Of a stretch of DNA of 64,000 nt, positions 36,711 through 45,750 are shown piece by piece; within the stretch, counting starts at the first letter, position 1, and each line of letters opens with the position of its first letter. The notes below the pieces were generated by a model that saw nothing but the letters and a program-made list of their open reading frames with translations, ran no database searches and was not told where the DNA came from. The DNA comes from Lunatibacter salilacus (GTDB lineage Bacteria; Bacteroidota; Bacteroidia; Cytophagales; Cyclobacteriaceae), in the NCBI RefSeq assembly GCF_009797935.1, contig NZ_VOLC01000007.1, forward strand, positions 223,139 through 287,138. Reading direction: 5' to 3'. A program made the position numbers and the translations under genes.

Positions 36711-37649
36711 TTATTTGCTTCCCAGTTTGTCCAACACAGCCATTACTTCTTTGACGTGTGACCTAGAAACCTCCAGCAATTGTTTCTCTTCGTCGTTGAG
36801 GTCAAGTTCTATCACCTTCTCAACACCGTTTTTACCTAGAATCACAGGTACTCCTAGGTAACAGTCATCGATTCCATACTCGCCGTCTAGTTTGATACAG
36901 ACTGGGAATACACGCTTTTGGTTTTTAACGATGGATTCCACCATTTGGGCTGCAGCCGCGCCAGGCGCATACCAGGCAGAGGTCCCCATCAGCTTGACCA
37001 ATTCTCCGCCGCCAAACTTGGTTCGTTCGATGATGGCATCCAGTTTGTCTTTGTCAATGAGTTCAGTAACCGGTATACCCGCAACCGTAGTATATCTTGG
37101 AAGAGGAACCATAGTGTCTCCATGTCCTCCCATAAGGATGGCCTGAATTTCTTTGGGGGAAATGTCCAACGCTTCGGCTAAAAACGCACGGTATCTGGCG
37201 GTATCCAAGATACCTGCCATTCCGATGACCTTTGTCTTAGGTAATCCCGAAGTGATATGTGCCTGATAGGTCATGACGTCCAGCGGATTGGAAACGACAA
37301 TAATGATCGCATTCGGGGAGTGCTTCACTACATTTTCAGTAACCATCTTTACTATTCCCGCATTGGTTTCGATCAAATCATCCCGAGTCATTCCTGGCTT
37401 TCGTGGTAGGCCAGATGTAATGACTACCACATCTGAACCTGCGGTTTTGGTGTAGTCATTGGTGCTTCCTACCGTGCGGCTATCATATACGTTGATGGGT
37501 GCCTTTTGCCAAATATCAAGAGCTTTTCCTTCAGCTACACCTTCTTTGATATCTATTAATACGATCTCCTCAGCGATTTCGCGGTACGCCAATACATCGG
37601 CACAAGTTGCTCCGACATTTCCCGCACCCACTACTGTTACTTTAGTCAT
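36711..37649 (-). CDS. mdh: Malate dehydrogenase
   Basis: NAD-dependent oxidation of malate to oxaloacetate in the TCA cycle. The 312-residue protein is of the LDH-like bacterial type: GAGNVGA (8-14) binds NAD, and substrate arginines are R83, R89 and R152. The catalytic pair is D149 and H176 (GGHGDTMVP), with N121 in VVSNPLDVMTY. The R at 83 in LPRKPGMTR specifies malate rather than lactate. It is apparently transcribed alone, with its own terminator, downstream of a cyclic-nucleotide-binding protein gene. Confidence 0.96.
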   Translation of the reverse strand: MTKVTVVGAGNVGATCADVLAYREIAEEIVLIDIKEGVAEGKALDIWQKAPINVYDSRTVGSTNDYTKTAGSDVVVITSGLPRKPGMTRDDLIETNAGIVKMVTENVVKHSPNAIIIVVSNPLDVMTYQAHITSGLPKTKVIGMAGILDTARYRAFLAEALDISPKEIQAILMGGHGDTMVPLPRYTTVAGIPVTELIDKDKLDAIIERTKFGGGELVKLMGTSAWYAPGAAAAQMVESIVKNQKRVFPVCIKLDGEYGIDDCYLGVPVILGKNGVEKVIELDLNDEEKQLLEVSRSHVKEVMAVLDKLGSK

Positions 37650-37733
37650 AATATATGTTTGGTTTAATTTAATTTTTTAAAAATTTGCGCTAAGATATTA
37701 AAGAAAGCCCTTTTTAGGAAGTGATCCATTATA

Positions 37734-38249
37734 TTATTCAAACATTTGCCCAAGTTTAAAAAACCCGTAAGAATTTTGGTAGGAGGAAAATAAGCGCTTG
37801 TTGTTCTGATTGTAAAATTCGGAAAGGGAGGTGAGCATTCTTGCCTGAATCTTGGGATTACTTTCAAATATCTCCAAAATGGCATAGTTTGGAATTACCC
37901 ATAACGTAGCCTCTTCAGAATCCACAATAGCCGTGTAAATCCGTTTTGACCCCTCCAGCAAGGAATTCTCCCCAAAAGCAGTCCCCGCATTCACTGTCAA
38001 AATGGTTTCAAAAGAATCTTTGATGTCTATACTTAACAGAACCCTCCCCTTATCCATAATATATAATGCCTGACTGGGGTCATTGCGAAAGAAAACCACC
38101 TCATTTTTCAAGTATTTTCTTTCGTGTATGGCTGGAATAAAATGAACCAGTTCAGAATACCTTAATCGCTCAAAAAATTTGATTTTTGACAAAAAATCAA
38201 ACTGCCGCTTTTCAGCCTCCGAATAAGTCTTTTTAAATGGATTGTACAT
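37734..38249 (-). CDS. Cyclic nucleotide-binding domain protein without DNA-binding domain
   Basis: Stand-alone CNBD (171 aa). Residues about 20-140 form the beta-roll: FERLRYSELVHFIPAI, a phosphate-cassette-like AFGENSLLEGSKR, and the hinge helix. No helix-turn-helix follows; the last 30 residues are a short helix ending GYFKLGQMFE-like (FFKLGQMFE). In the phosphate cassette the usual FGE is kept (AFGEN) while the usual Arg-Ser pair appears as SKR-I, so ligand binding is uncertain. It begins two bases after tilS and is probably co-transcribed with it. Confidence 0.8.
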   Translation of the reverse strand: MYNPFKKTYSEAEKRQFDFLSKIKFFERLRYSELVHFIPAIHERKYLKNEVVFFRNDPSQALYIMDKGRVLLSIDIKDSFETILTVNAGTAFGENSLLEGSKRIYTAIVDSEEATLWVIPNYAILEIFESNPKIQARMLTSLSEFYNQNNKRLFSSYQNSYGFFKLGQMFE

Positions 38250-38251
38250 GA

Positions 38252-39571
38252 TTACTTTTGTTTGATATACATTACTTGCCTAGTAAACGAACTGATTTTG
38301 TACCGATCATCTATGCGAAACCCGATCAGCCATACTATGTCTTCGCCCGAGCAAAGTACCTTTATGTGCTGTTTCTGAATATAAGGGATTCTCAAATCTA
38401 TTAAAAAATCACTGATTTTCTTAAAATGCCGCATCCCCAAAGGTTTAAATTTATCTCCTTCCTCCCAATTTCTGATCTGAAGGGGGAAAGTCAACAAATC
38501 CCTGTCCAGCATTGCATTTTTCGGATCCTTGTCCAGTGCCTGCCCTTCGCCCAAAATCAGTATATCATACGAATCAGCCTCCAACGTTAATTCTACGTCA
38601 TGCGCCTCTACCCTAAGCCCTTCAAAGGTTTTACGGTTAGGTCCCAAGATGAGATGCTCCCGATCAATATTTAGCATAAAACCTGTTCCTTCAAAAATTT
38701 TCCCAGTGGCCCCAGCATCCATGGCCTGCACAATCTCTCGAACTTGCGCAAAATTGAACCCGTACTCCCTAAGCCAATAGAAAAGTATGGAGGATTTGCC
38801 GGGTATCCCCTCCAGAGACGCAAAGGCCAGATATTCGTAAGGATTTGCAACTTTTACCTGCGCTGCTTTCCAGCTTTCAAAAAAATAAAAGAAGGCCTGT
38901 CCAGTGTCCTTGATACGTCCAAAACTGTTCGCCAATTGCTGGTTGACATCACCAAACGTATCTTTCAATAATGGCAACACCTCGTTTCTCAACACATTCC
39001 GTTTGTATTCACTTTTCTCATTAGAACTGTCTTCCCGCCATGCCAGGCCTTCTGCTCCCATAAAAGCTGTAATATCTTCTCTATTAAAAGGCAACAAAGG
39101 TCTAATAATTCCTTCCCGATGCTCCGCCATCCCATAGACACCTTCTATGCCAGTTCCTCTCAACAAATTGAGCAGGACCGTTTCCACCTGATCCCCGGCA
39201 TGATGCGCTACCAAAACCGCATCCCCTTGACCAGTCCGCACCAATTCCTCGAACCAAGCGTACCTGAGCTCCCGTGCGGCCATTTGCGTGGAGACACCAA
39301 AGTTTTTTTTGTAAGGCAATGTATCAAAACGCTTGGTCTTTACGTCTATTACTAGATTGGCACCCAGATTTCGAATAAACTGTTCATCCTCCTCACTTTC
39401 TGCGCCACGAAGCTGGAAGTTGCAGTGGACCATGCTAAAAGTAAATCCCGCAAGCGAAAGCAGGTAAGCAAGCGCCACACTATCTATCCCACCACTGATG
39501 GCCAGCAGGTAATGTTTCCCTTTGTGCAGTAGTCCCGAAGAATGAATATGAGTTTTAAATCTGTCCAACAT
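38252..39571 (-). CDS. tilS: tRNA(Ile)-lysidine synthase
   Basis: ATP-dependent enzyme that converts C34 of tRNA-Ile(CAU) to lysidine, needed to read AUA codons. It has 439 residues. The PP-loop SGGIDS lies at 26-31, followed by the nucleotide-binding MAARELRYAWFEEL and VAHHAGDQVETVLLNLLRGTG (H-x-x-D-Q-x-E-T block). A C-terminal TilS domain begins near 360 (WEEGDKFKPLGMRHFKKISDFL). It is divergent from the OstA-like gene across 50 bases. Confidence 0.95.
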   Translation of the reverse strand: MLDRFKTHIHSSGLLHKGKHYLLAISGGIDSVALAYLLSLAGFTFSMVHCNFQLRGAESEEDEQFIRNLGANLVIDVKTKRFDTLPYKKNFGVSTQMAARELRYAWFEELVRTGQGDAVLVAHHAGDQVETVLLNLLRGTGIEGVYGMAEHREGIIRPLLPFNREDITAFMGAEGLAWREDSSNEKSEYKRNVLRNEVLPLLKDTFGDVNQQLANSFGRIKDTGQAFFYFFESWKAAQVKVANPYEYLAFASLEGIPGKSSILFYWLREYGFNFAQVREIVQAMDAGATGKIFEGTGFMLNIDREHLILGPNRKTFEGLRVEAHDVELTLEADSYDILILGEGQALDKDPKNAMLDRDLLTFPLQIRNWEEGDKFKPLGMRHFKKISDFLIDLRIPYIQKQHIKVLCSGEDIVWLIGFRIDDRYKISSFTRQVMYIKQK

Positions 39572-39575
39572 AACC

Positions 39576-39602
39576 CAAAAATACCAATTTCTACTAATTT
39601 TG
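39576..39602. promoter_or_regulatory. Overlapping divergent promoter elements between tilS and the OstA-like gene
   Basis: Minus strand TATTTTTG (39583-39576) ends four bases before the tilS ATG, and plus strand TAATTTTG (39595-39602) lies 20 bases before the OstA-like ATG. Both match TAnnTTTG; -33 partners are weak. If real, the tilS message would be nearly leaderless. Confidence 0.4.
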
Positions 39603-39621
39603 CCTCAGGTTTAAAAGAAGC

Positions 39622-41253
39622 ATGGATAAATTAAGATTGTTTTTAACGGTATTTCCCGTAATTTTCTTTGGACTCTTGCTCCATGCCCTGGCTCAGGGAG
39701 CAGGAAATTCCGATGGCCGTTTGACAATTATCAATGCTGAACGGCTTTTGAGTGGAATGGGATTTGACCGACTCAAAGACGATGTAATTTTGAAGCACCA
39801 AAACTCCTTGATCTACTGCGATTCGGCACATTTTTATGGGCAGGAAAATTTGGCCAAGCTTTTTGGAAGTGTGCGTATAGTTGATCAGGAAGATCCAATT
39901 GTGGTAACCAGTCGATATGCGGAATATGATGGCAACACCTTACTGGCCAAGCTTCGCAACAACGTAATCTTTAAAAACAACGAGACTACCCTTTACACCG
40001 ATTATTTGGACTATGACCGGGAAACCGCTGAAGCGAACTACTTTAATTCGGGAAAGGTGGTAGACAGTACCAACGTGCTTACGAGTGAAAAAGGCCTATA
40101 CCAAACCCAGATTGAAAAGATCACCTTTACGGAAAATGTGGTTCTCGAAAACCCCGATTATATCCTCAAATCCAATATCCTTTTCTACTTCACCATCCCC
40201 AAAACTGCGGAGACCGAAGGAATTACCAATGTGGAATCCACGGACGGAAACAAGCTTAACGCCAAACGGGGGAGCTTTTATGATACCGAAAATAAACTAT
40301 TCCGGTTTTATGATGGCGATGTAGAGACCGAAACAAGCATTGTCTATGGAGAAATTCTCTTCTACGATGAAGCCAACCAATATTATGAGGCGATAGAAAA
40401 TGTCAGTATATATAATAAGGAACGGGAAATAGAAATCTTTGGTGAGGAAGGTAAATATTGGGAAGAAACGCAATATTCCAAGGTAATCGGAAATGCTTTG
40501 GTCAGAAAATACTTTGAACAGGATACTCTTTTTATGATAGCTGATACACTGATTTCGCAGGACAGTGAGGATCCTGAAGAGCGGTTTTTGTTAGCCTTCC
40601 CAGACATGCGTATGATCAAGTCCGAAATGGCGGGAAGAGCGGATTCGATGGTTTACCGGTATGCAGACTCCACCATCTACCTGTATAATGATCCGGTCAT
40701 GTGGAACCACAAGAGTCAGATTACAGCGGACAGCATTCAGATTTTGATCTCCAACCAGAATATCGAAAAAGCCTTGTTGAGAAGTAATAGTTTTGCCATT
40801 ACCAAAGATACTGTCTCAAACTACAACCAGATAAAAGGAAGGAAAATGACAGGTTATTTTTTGGATGGGGACATGAGTAAACTGGACGTAGAAGGAAATG
40901 GAGAGTCCCTTTATTTCGCGTTGGAAAATGACACGACTATCCGAGGCATAAATAAGTTGCTCTGTGGGAGGATCATCATGCACTTTCAGGACAATCAGGT
41001 GTCCAAAATTTCGCATACCATCAAGCCGGAGGCCTCTTTTACACCGCCCCATATGATAAAAGAGGACGAGAAATCTCTTAAGGGTTTTATATGGCGAATC
41101 GAAGAACGTCCGACGATGGCCATGATCAACGCATGGAGAACTCCCCGTATCCGAGAAGAAGATCCGTTTAATTTTTTCAACGAACCGGATGTAACCCTAC
41201 CCTACCCGAAAAATGACGAAGTACAAATAATTATCGACAACCCTGCCAATTAA
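39622..41253 (+). CDS. OstA-like protein (LPS transport, LptA-type domain)
   Basis: Periplasmic protein likely to take part in lipopolysaccharide transport to the outer membrane. It has 543 residues with a signal peptide (cleavage near HALAQG, residue 25). It contains tandem OstA/LptA jellyroll repeats: DDVILKHQNSLIYCDSAHFY, FGSVRIVDQEDPIVV, RNNVIFKNNETTLYTDYLDYDR and ENVVLENPDYILKSNILFY (each a separate repeat strand). These end near 270, with further beta repeats beyond. The usual E. coli LptA has 185 residues, so this is the long Bacteroidota form. It starts the plus-strand envelope block with the T9SS-tagged protein and bamD. Confidence 0.85.
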   Translation: MDKLRLFLTVFPVIFFGLLLHALAQGAGNSDGRLTIINAERLLSGMGFDRLKDDVILKHQNSLIYCDSAHFYGQENLAKLFGSVRIVDQEDPIVVTSRYAEYDGNTLLAKLRNNVIFKNNETTLYTDYLDYDRETAEANYFNSGKVVDSTNVLTSEKGLYQTQIEKITFTENVVLENPDYILKSNILFYFTIPKTAETEGITNVESTDGNKLNAKRGSFYDTENKLFRFYDGDVETETSIVYGEILFYDEANQYYEAIENVSIYNKEREIEIFGEEGKYWEETQYSKVIGNALVRKYFEQDTLFMIADTLISQDSEDPEERFLLAFPDMRMIKSEMAGRADSMVYRYADSTIYLYNDPVMWNHKSQITADSIQILISNQNIEKALLRSNSFAITKDTVSNYNQIKGRKMTGYFLDGDMSKLDVEGNGESLYFALENDTTIRGINKLLCGRIIMHFQDNQVSKISHTIKPEASFTPPHMIKEDEKSLKGFIWRIEERPTMAMINAWRTPRIREEDPFNFFNEPDVTLPYPKNDEVQIIIDNPAN

Positions 41254-41455
41254 CGGGACAGAAAGCACTTATATTGATATTTGACTATTAAGTTGGAACA
41301 ATTAACGGGGCAATCAGGAAAAAATTTCAAAAAAGTTAACGTTTTTTAACCCATAACATTTTATAAACCGGAACCTATTTGGTATTTTTATACGTATATA
41401 CTGGAAATCGATCAACAAAACTAAAATCATTTATCGCCTATTCTAAACTGTTTAC

Positions 41456-42169
41456 ATGAAATCTCTCTTTTTGTTTTTGACCACCCTCCTTCTGCTGACG
41501 CAGCCTATGGCTGAGGCTAGACAGGTACGTGTCTTAAGTGAGAGGATCGAATTCAACGGTAAAATTAACACCTCCCAAAGAAAGTCCCTCATTCTCCAAA
41601 ATGATTCAGATGAAGAAAAAGAATATTTCCTACGGTATTTGCGCGGAAATATCGGTTCTTCCCAATCCATGAAGATATGTTTGGACAGAACCTGCTTTGA
41701 CCCGGTAAAGGAGGCCTCCAAAATCAAAATCAATCTAAAGCCAGGTGAAGTTTACACAGATTTATATGTGGAATTTGACTTGGGCATTATTGAAACACGG
41801 GGAACTTTTGACCTTCACTTCTACAACACCGACAATTCAAGGGACATGTTCCTTATCGAAGGAGTGTACAATGTCGCCAGCGAAGAAGACGAAAATTATT
41901 TTAATCACAAAGACATCGAAATCGGCGGCGTTTATCCCAACCCCGCAACTCGGGTGGCTCAATTGGATTATAAAATCAAAAACCCCGCGGTGAAAGCAAG
42001 AGTGGTTGTCAACACGTTTATTGGCAACCCCATATATGATTTTAGGCTTGACCCTTTACACACTACCCTTGAAATAAATGTTACGGATCTGAATCCGGGT
42101 GTATATGTATATACTATTTTTATCGATGACAAGAATATTGTCACCAAGAAACTCGTTGTAAAGAGGTAA
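41456..42169 (+). CDS. Small secreted protein with type IX secretion C-terminal domain (237 aa)
   Basis: Residues 1-22 are a signal peptide (ends MAEARQ). A beta-rich N-terminal region (23-145) has one cysteine pair (C75, C80: KICLDRTC). The last 80 residues are a type A sorting domain: GVYPNPATRV (158-167), VNTFIGNPIYDF, VTDLNPGVYVYTIF and the final KKLVVKR. Such domains direct export by the T9SS and attachment to the cell surface. The protein is unusually small for this class, with no recognisable enzyme part. It lies 76 bases before bamD. Confidence 0.8.
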   Translation: MKSLFLFLTTLLLLTQPMAEARQVRVLSERIEFNGKINTSQRKSLILQNDSDEEKEYFLRYLRGNIGSSQSMKICLDRTCFDPVKEASKIKINLKPGEVYTDLYVEFDLGIIETRGTFDLHFYNTDNSRDMFLIEGVYNVASEEDENYFNHKDIEIGGVYPNPATRVAQLDYKIKNPAVKARVVVNTFIGNPIYDFRLDPLHTTLEINVTDLNPGVYVYTIFIDDKNIVTKKLVVKR

Positions 42170-42203
42170 CGCCTCCCTGATTTCGCCCACGATCTTTCAG
42201 TCA

Positions 42204-42235
42204 TTTGATAACGAGTAAAAAATCCCCTATATTTG
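42204..42235 (+). promoter_or_regulatory. Promoter of the bamD operon
   Basis: TTTG (42204-42207) and TATATTTG (42228-42235) are separated by 20 bases, a full match to the Bacteroidota consensus, ten bases before the bamD ATG. The predicted leader is only a few bases long. Confidence 0.72.
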
Positions 42236-42245
42236 CCGATTAATT

Positions 42246-43178
42246 ATGAAAAAACAAGTTATCCTCCTTTTCACTACCCTAATCCTACTTGGAGCGTTAT
42301 CTTCATGCGGAGAGTTCTATAAATTGGAAAAAAGCACCAACTGGGATGATCTCTACGACGCTGCAAACAGATATTACGATAAAAAGGAATTCAACAAAGC
42401 TATTATACTTTATGACCGGGTGTTACCGGTAATTAGGGGAAGCGGAAAAGCAGAGTTGGCTGAATTTAATTATGCCTATTCCCATTTTCGGACAAAAAGG
42501 TACATTGAAGCTGCTGGGTATTTCAAAACCTTTTTTGACACCTATAATAGAAGTCCTTTGGCAGAAGAGGCATTGTTTATGAACTCCTACTCGCTATACC
42601 TAGATTCTCCGGACTATAATTTGGACCAAAGAAGCAGCAGGGATGCGGTAAATGCCATACAGCTATTTATGAACAGATTCCCGGAATCTGATTCCTATGA
42701 AAGGGCCCTCAGCATGATAGATGACTTACAGAGACGTTTTGAAGAGAAAGCCTTTGAGGAATCAAAAATGTACTACCGCCTTACAGAAGGTTTGTTTCCC
42801 GGGGAATTTTACAGAGCCTGTATTATCAATTTCCAAAACTTTGCCAAATCTTACCCAGATAGCAAATACAATGAGGAGCTGGCCTTTAAGCTAGTCGAAG
42901 TTAGCGTTTCATACGCACAAAGAAGTGTATTTGACAAAAAGGAAGAACGGCTAAAAGATTCCATGACGTTTGGGGAAAGTTTCAAAGTAAAATATCCGGA
43001 AAGCGGGTATGTGAAAAAAGTAAACAACCTACTCTCCTCCACGCAAACAGAACTTGAGTCCCATTACCGTCTCAAGGAAGATTACGAAAAAAGAACTGCC
43101 GAAGCCAAACGTATAATCGAGGAAGAGGAAGCCCGAAACAAAGAAGCTAGCGAAGCATTAAGAAACGTAGAAAATTAA
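42246..43178 (+). CDS. bamD: Outer membrane protein assembly factor BamD
   Basis: Lipoprotein of the Bam complex that folds outer-membrane barrels. It has 310 residues; the lipobox LSSC places the lipid on Cys21. TPR-like helices follow (LYDAANRYYDKKEFNKAIILYDRVLP; AGYFKTFFDTYNRSPLAEEAL; FPESDSYERALSMIDDLQRRF), the typical five-TPR layout, ending in a charged coiled coil (RIIEEEEARNKEASEAL). It is longer than E. coli BamD (245 aa) because of this tail. It leads a run with rpoZ and coaBC. Confidence 0.93.
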   Translation: MKKQVILLFTTLILLGALSSCGEFYKLEKSTNWDDLYDAANRYYDKKEFNKAIILYDRVLPVIRGSGKAELAEFNYAYSHFRTKRYIEAAGYFKTFFDTYNRSPLAEEALFMNSYSLYLDSPDYNLDQRSSRDAVNAIQLFMNRFPESDSYERALSMIDDLQRRFEEKAFEESKMYYRLTEGLFPGEFYRACIINFQNFAKSYPDSKYNEELAFKLVEVSVSYAQRSVFDKKEERLKDSMTFGESFKVKYPESGYVKKVNNLLSSTQTELESHYRLKEDYEKRTAEAKRIIEEEEARNKEASEALRNVEN

Positions 43179-43194
43179 CTATTCAATCAATAAC

Positions 43195-43509
43195 ATGGCT
43201 GCACAACAATCAATCATCACACGTGATTTGGAAAAAATCGCTGAGAAAAGCGGGAATCTTTATGAATCTATTTTTGTGATCTCCCAACGAGCCAAGCAGA
43301 TTTCGACCAACATGAAGGAAGAGCTTAACAATAAGCTTTCCGAGTTTGCCTCCACGGTAGACAACTTAGAGGAGGTATTCGAAAACAAGGAGCAGATCGA
43401 GATCTCCAAGTTCTATGAAAGAATGCCAAAGCCAACTTCCTTGGCGATGGAGGAATTTATGGAAGAAAAAGTATTATTCCGAATCCCTGACGAAGAAGTG
43501 GCTGAGTAA
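43195..43509 (+). CDS. rpoZ: DNA-directed RNA polymerase omega subunit
   Basis: Small RNA polymerase subunit that helps assemble beta prime. The 104-residue protein shows the Bacteroidota form of the omega core: ITRDLEKIAEKSGNLYESIFVISQRAKQI. The NLYES and RAKQI positions match the conserved EAV and RA(R/K)QI parts of E. coli omega. The C-terminal half (ISKFYERMPKPTSLAMEEFMEEK) is lineage specific. It lies 16 bases after bamD and six before coaBC. Confidence 0.9.
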   Translation: MAAQQSIITRDLEKIAEKSGNLYESIFVISQRAKQISTNMKEELNNKLSEFASTVDNLEEVFENKEQIEISKFYERMPKPTSLAMEEFMEEKVLFRIPDEEVAE

Positions 43510-43515
43510 TCACGC

Positions 43516-44739
43516 ATGTCGTCGTCCATACAAAGTAAAAAGATTCTTATAGGTGTAACGGGCGGTATCGCTGCCTACAAAGTCGCCATACTTATTAGAT
43601 TGCTTATAAAACAAGGAGCAGAAGTAAAAGTCATTATGACTACTTCTGCTCTTGACTTTATTACCCCTTTGACCCTGTCTACTCTTTCAAAGAATCCCGT
43701 TCTCGTAGATTTCTTTGACAGAAAATCAGGGGAATGGAATAATCATGTGGAATTGGGCCTTTGGGCAGACCTTTTTCTTATTGCCCCTTTAAGTGCCAAT
43801 ACATTGGCAAAGTTGGCTCAGGGCCAAAGTGACAACCTACTAGTCGCTACCTACCTTTCCGCCCGATGCACTGTCATGGTAGCACCCGCTATGGACCTGG
43901 ACATGTATAAGCATCCTAGTGTACAGCAAAACTTTGATACCATTCTGCGTCACGGAGTGACCATCCTGGAAGCAGGTACAGGGGAGCTGGCCAGTGGACT
44001 TCACGGCCAAGGAAGAATGATGGAACCGGAAGAAATGATAGATAAGGTATCTATATCGTTTCGGTCTCAGATGGACTTGAAGGGTAAAGTATTCTTAATT
44101 ACCGCAGGCCCCACCCAGGAAGCCATTGATCCGGTGCGCTATATCAGCAATCATTCAAGTGGAAAAATGGGCATCGCCATCGCCCATGAAGCCGCAGAAC
44201 GGGGCGCAAAGGTCCATCTGGCATTGGGACCTACCAATTTGAAAATAGTACACCCGAACATTGACGTCATTCCGGTGGTAAGCGCACAAGATATGTATGA
44301 GGCCGCCAAAGCGATTCATCCGACTGCCTGCTGCGTGGTATTTGCCGCAGCTGTTGCCGATTACGGTCCTGCCGAGGTTTCTTCCCAAAAAGTAAAAAAA
44401 TCTGGGGAAAGTCTCACACTTACTCTGAAAAAGAATGTGGATATAGCCCTCACGCTCGGTAGATCTAAGCAGGAAGGGCAAATTCATGTGGGATTTGCCT
44501 TAGAAACAGAGAACGAACAGGAAAATGCCATTCAAAAGCTTGGAAAGAAAAATTTTGACTTTATCGTGCTCAACTCCCTTCAGGACAAAGGCGCTGGTTT
44601 TAAAACTGATACCAACAAAGTGACATATTTTTTTAAAGACCATACCTCGTTGGTTTCCGAGGTACTGCCTAAACGGGAAATTGCCAAACAGGTAGTTGAT
44701 TTAATAAAAACCCACCTGGACAAACAGGAACAGATATAA
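43516..44739 (+). CDS. coaBC: Bifunctional phosphopantothenoylcysteine decarboxylase / phosphopantothenate-cysteine ligase
   Basis: Makes 4'-phosphopantetheine for coenzyme A in two steps. The 407-residue protein has an N-terminal flavoprotein decarboxylase (GVTGGIAAYK 13-22; NH at 76-77 with catalytic His77) and a C-terminal ligase (ITAGPTQEAIDPVRYISNHSSGKMG, 195-219; KKNVDI). Two decarboxylase positions differ from E. coli. The PAMNxxMW motif reads PAMDLDMY (124-131), with Asp for Asn, and the clamp cysteine is missing (GELASGLHGQGRM). I believe both are usual in this phylum. It lies six bases after rpoZ. Confidence 0.94.
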   Translation: MSSSIQSKKILIGVTGGIAAYKVAILIRLLIKQGAEVKVIMTTSALDFITPLTLSTLSKNPVLVDFFDRKSGEWNNHVELGLWADLFLIAPLSANTLAKLAQGQSDNLLVATYLSARCTVMVAPAMDLDMYKHPSVQQNFDTILRHGVTILEAGTGELASGLHGQGRMMEPEEMIDKVSISFRSQMDLKGKVFLITAGPTQEAIDPVRYISNHSSGKMGIAIAHEAAERGAKVHLALGPTNLKIVHPNIDVIPVVSAQDMYEAAKAIHPTACCVVFAAAVADYGPAEVSSQKVKKSGESLTLTLKKNVDIALTLGRSKQEGQIHVGFALETENEQENAIQKLGKKNFDFIVLNSLQDKGAGFKTDTNKVTYFFKDHTSLVSEVLPKREIAKQVVDLIKTHLDKQEQI

Positions 44740-44787
44740 ATTCGTTTTATATTTAGTATCGGCGCAGATATCACTAAATAGCTAGCT

Positions 44788-45708
44788 ATGAAACATTTTC
44801 TGATGATTTTCTTTACGAGTGCGATGGGGCTACAACTTCTATCAGGAGTATCGGTTACCGCGCAGCAGTTGAATTTCACCGTAATAGTGAACAGCGAGCG
44901 TGCGAGAACCCAAGATAGGGATGTATTCGCCAACATGAAGACTGCCTTCGAGCAGTATTTGAACGGCAGGAGTTGGATTGAAGATGAATTTCGCCAAGAA
45001 GAACGAATCAAAGGTAACCTACTGATCACCATCAATGACATGCCACAAGTAGGCTTGTTTTCTGCCACTGTGCAGATCCAGACGGTTCGGCCCGTCTATG
45101 GATCAAACTACGAAACCTTACTTTTCAATTTTGCGGACAGGAATTGGACCTTTGAGTACGTGGAATCACAGCCTATGGAGTTTAACCGATTCTCATATCT
45201 GAACAACGTGACATCACTGTTGTCCTTTTATGCCTATATCGCATTGGGGCTGGATTACGATTCTTTTTCGCCGAGAGGCGGCAATCCCTATTTTGAGATT
45301 GCCAGCAATATTGTAGCCAATGCACAGCAGTCACCCCGTCCGGGATGGAACCAAAACCCTTCGGATAAAAGGAACAGATATTGGCTGTCCAACGACCTAT
45401 ATGCTTCACAGGTTTTGGTTCCTATTCGGGATGCGTACTATCTGTACCACCGCATGGGACTGGACTTGCTAACCACCAACCCCCAGGAAGCATATGAAAA
45501 CATCCTAGAGGCAATCCAGAAAGTATCCGAAGCCAATCAGGTCCAGCCAAACAGTATCCTTACTATCAGCTTTATGGATGCCAAATCCGACGAAATCAGT
45601 AAAGTACTTAAAAGTGCCCCCTTGGAAATCCGCCAACAGGCGGTGGAAGTTTTACTCCGTGTAGACCCCAACAACTCCAGAAAATACAATGATATTCTGA
45701 AAGGTTGA
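44788..45708 (+). CDS. DUF4835 family protein (PorD-like, possible T9SS accessory factor)
   Basis: Secreted or periplasmic protein of 306 residues with a signal peptide ending VTAQ (26). The pattern fits DUF4835: NFTVIVNSERARTQDRDVFANMKTAFEQYLN, WIEDEFRQEERIKGNLLITI, the NVTSLLSFYAYIALGLDYDSFS stretch and the C-terminal PNSILTISFMDAKSDEI. Homologues are reported as PorD-like partners of type IX secretion; I recall this association but cannot verify it. The location near bamD and a T9SS-tagged protein is compatible. Confidence 0.8.
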   Translation: MKHFLMIFFTSAMGLQLLSGVSVTAQQLNFTVIVNSERARTQDRDVFANMKTAFEQYLNGRSWIEDEFRQEERIKGNLLITINDMPQVGLFSATVQIQTVRPVYGSNYETLLFNFADRNWTFEYVESQPMEFNRFSYLNNVTSLLSFYAYIALGLDYDSFSPRGGNPYFEIASNIVANAQQSPRPGWNQNPSDKRNRYWLSNDLYASQVLVPIRDAYYLYHRMGLDLLTTNPQEAYENILEAIQKVSEANQVQPNSILTISFMDAKSDEISKVLKSAPLEIRQQAVEVLLRVDPNNSRKYNDILKG

Positions 45709-45750
45709 TTGTAACTTACAACTTTTTAAGGCACCATAAACCAAACCACC

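Noticed and set aside
41330..41360. A possible terminator after the OstA-like gene (GTTAA/TTAAC)
   Set aside because: The stem has five pairs only, no GC content and no following T run in a suitable place.
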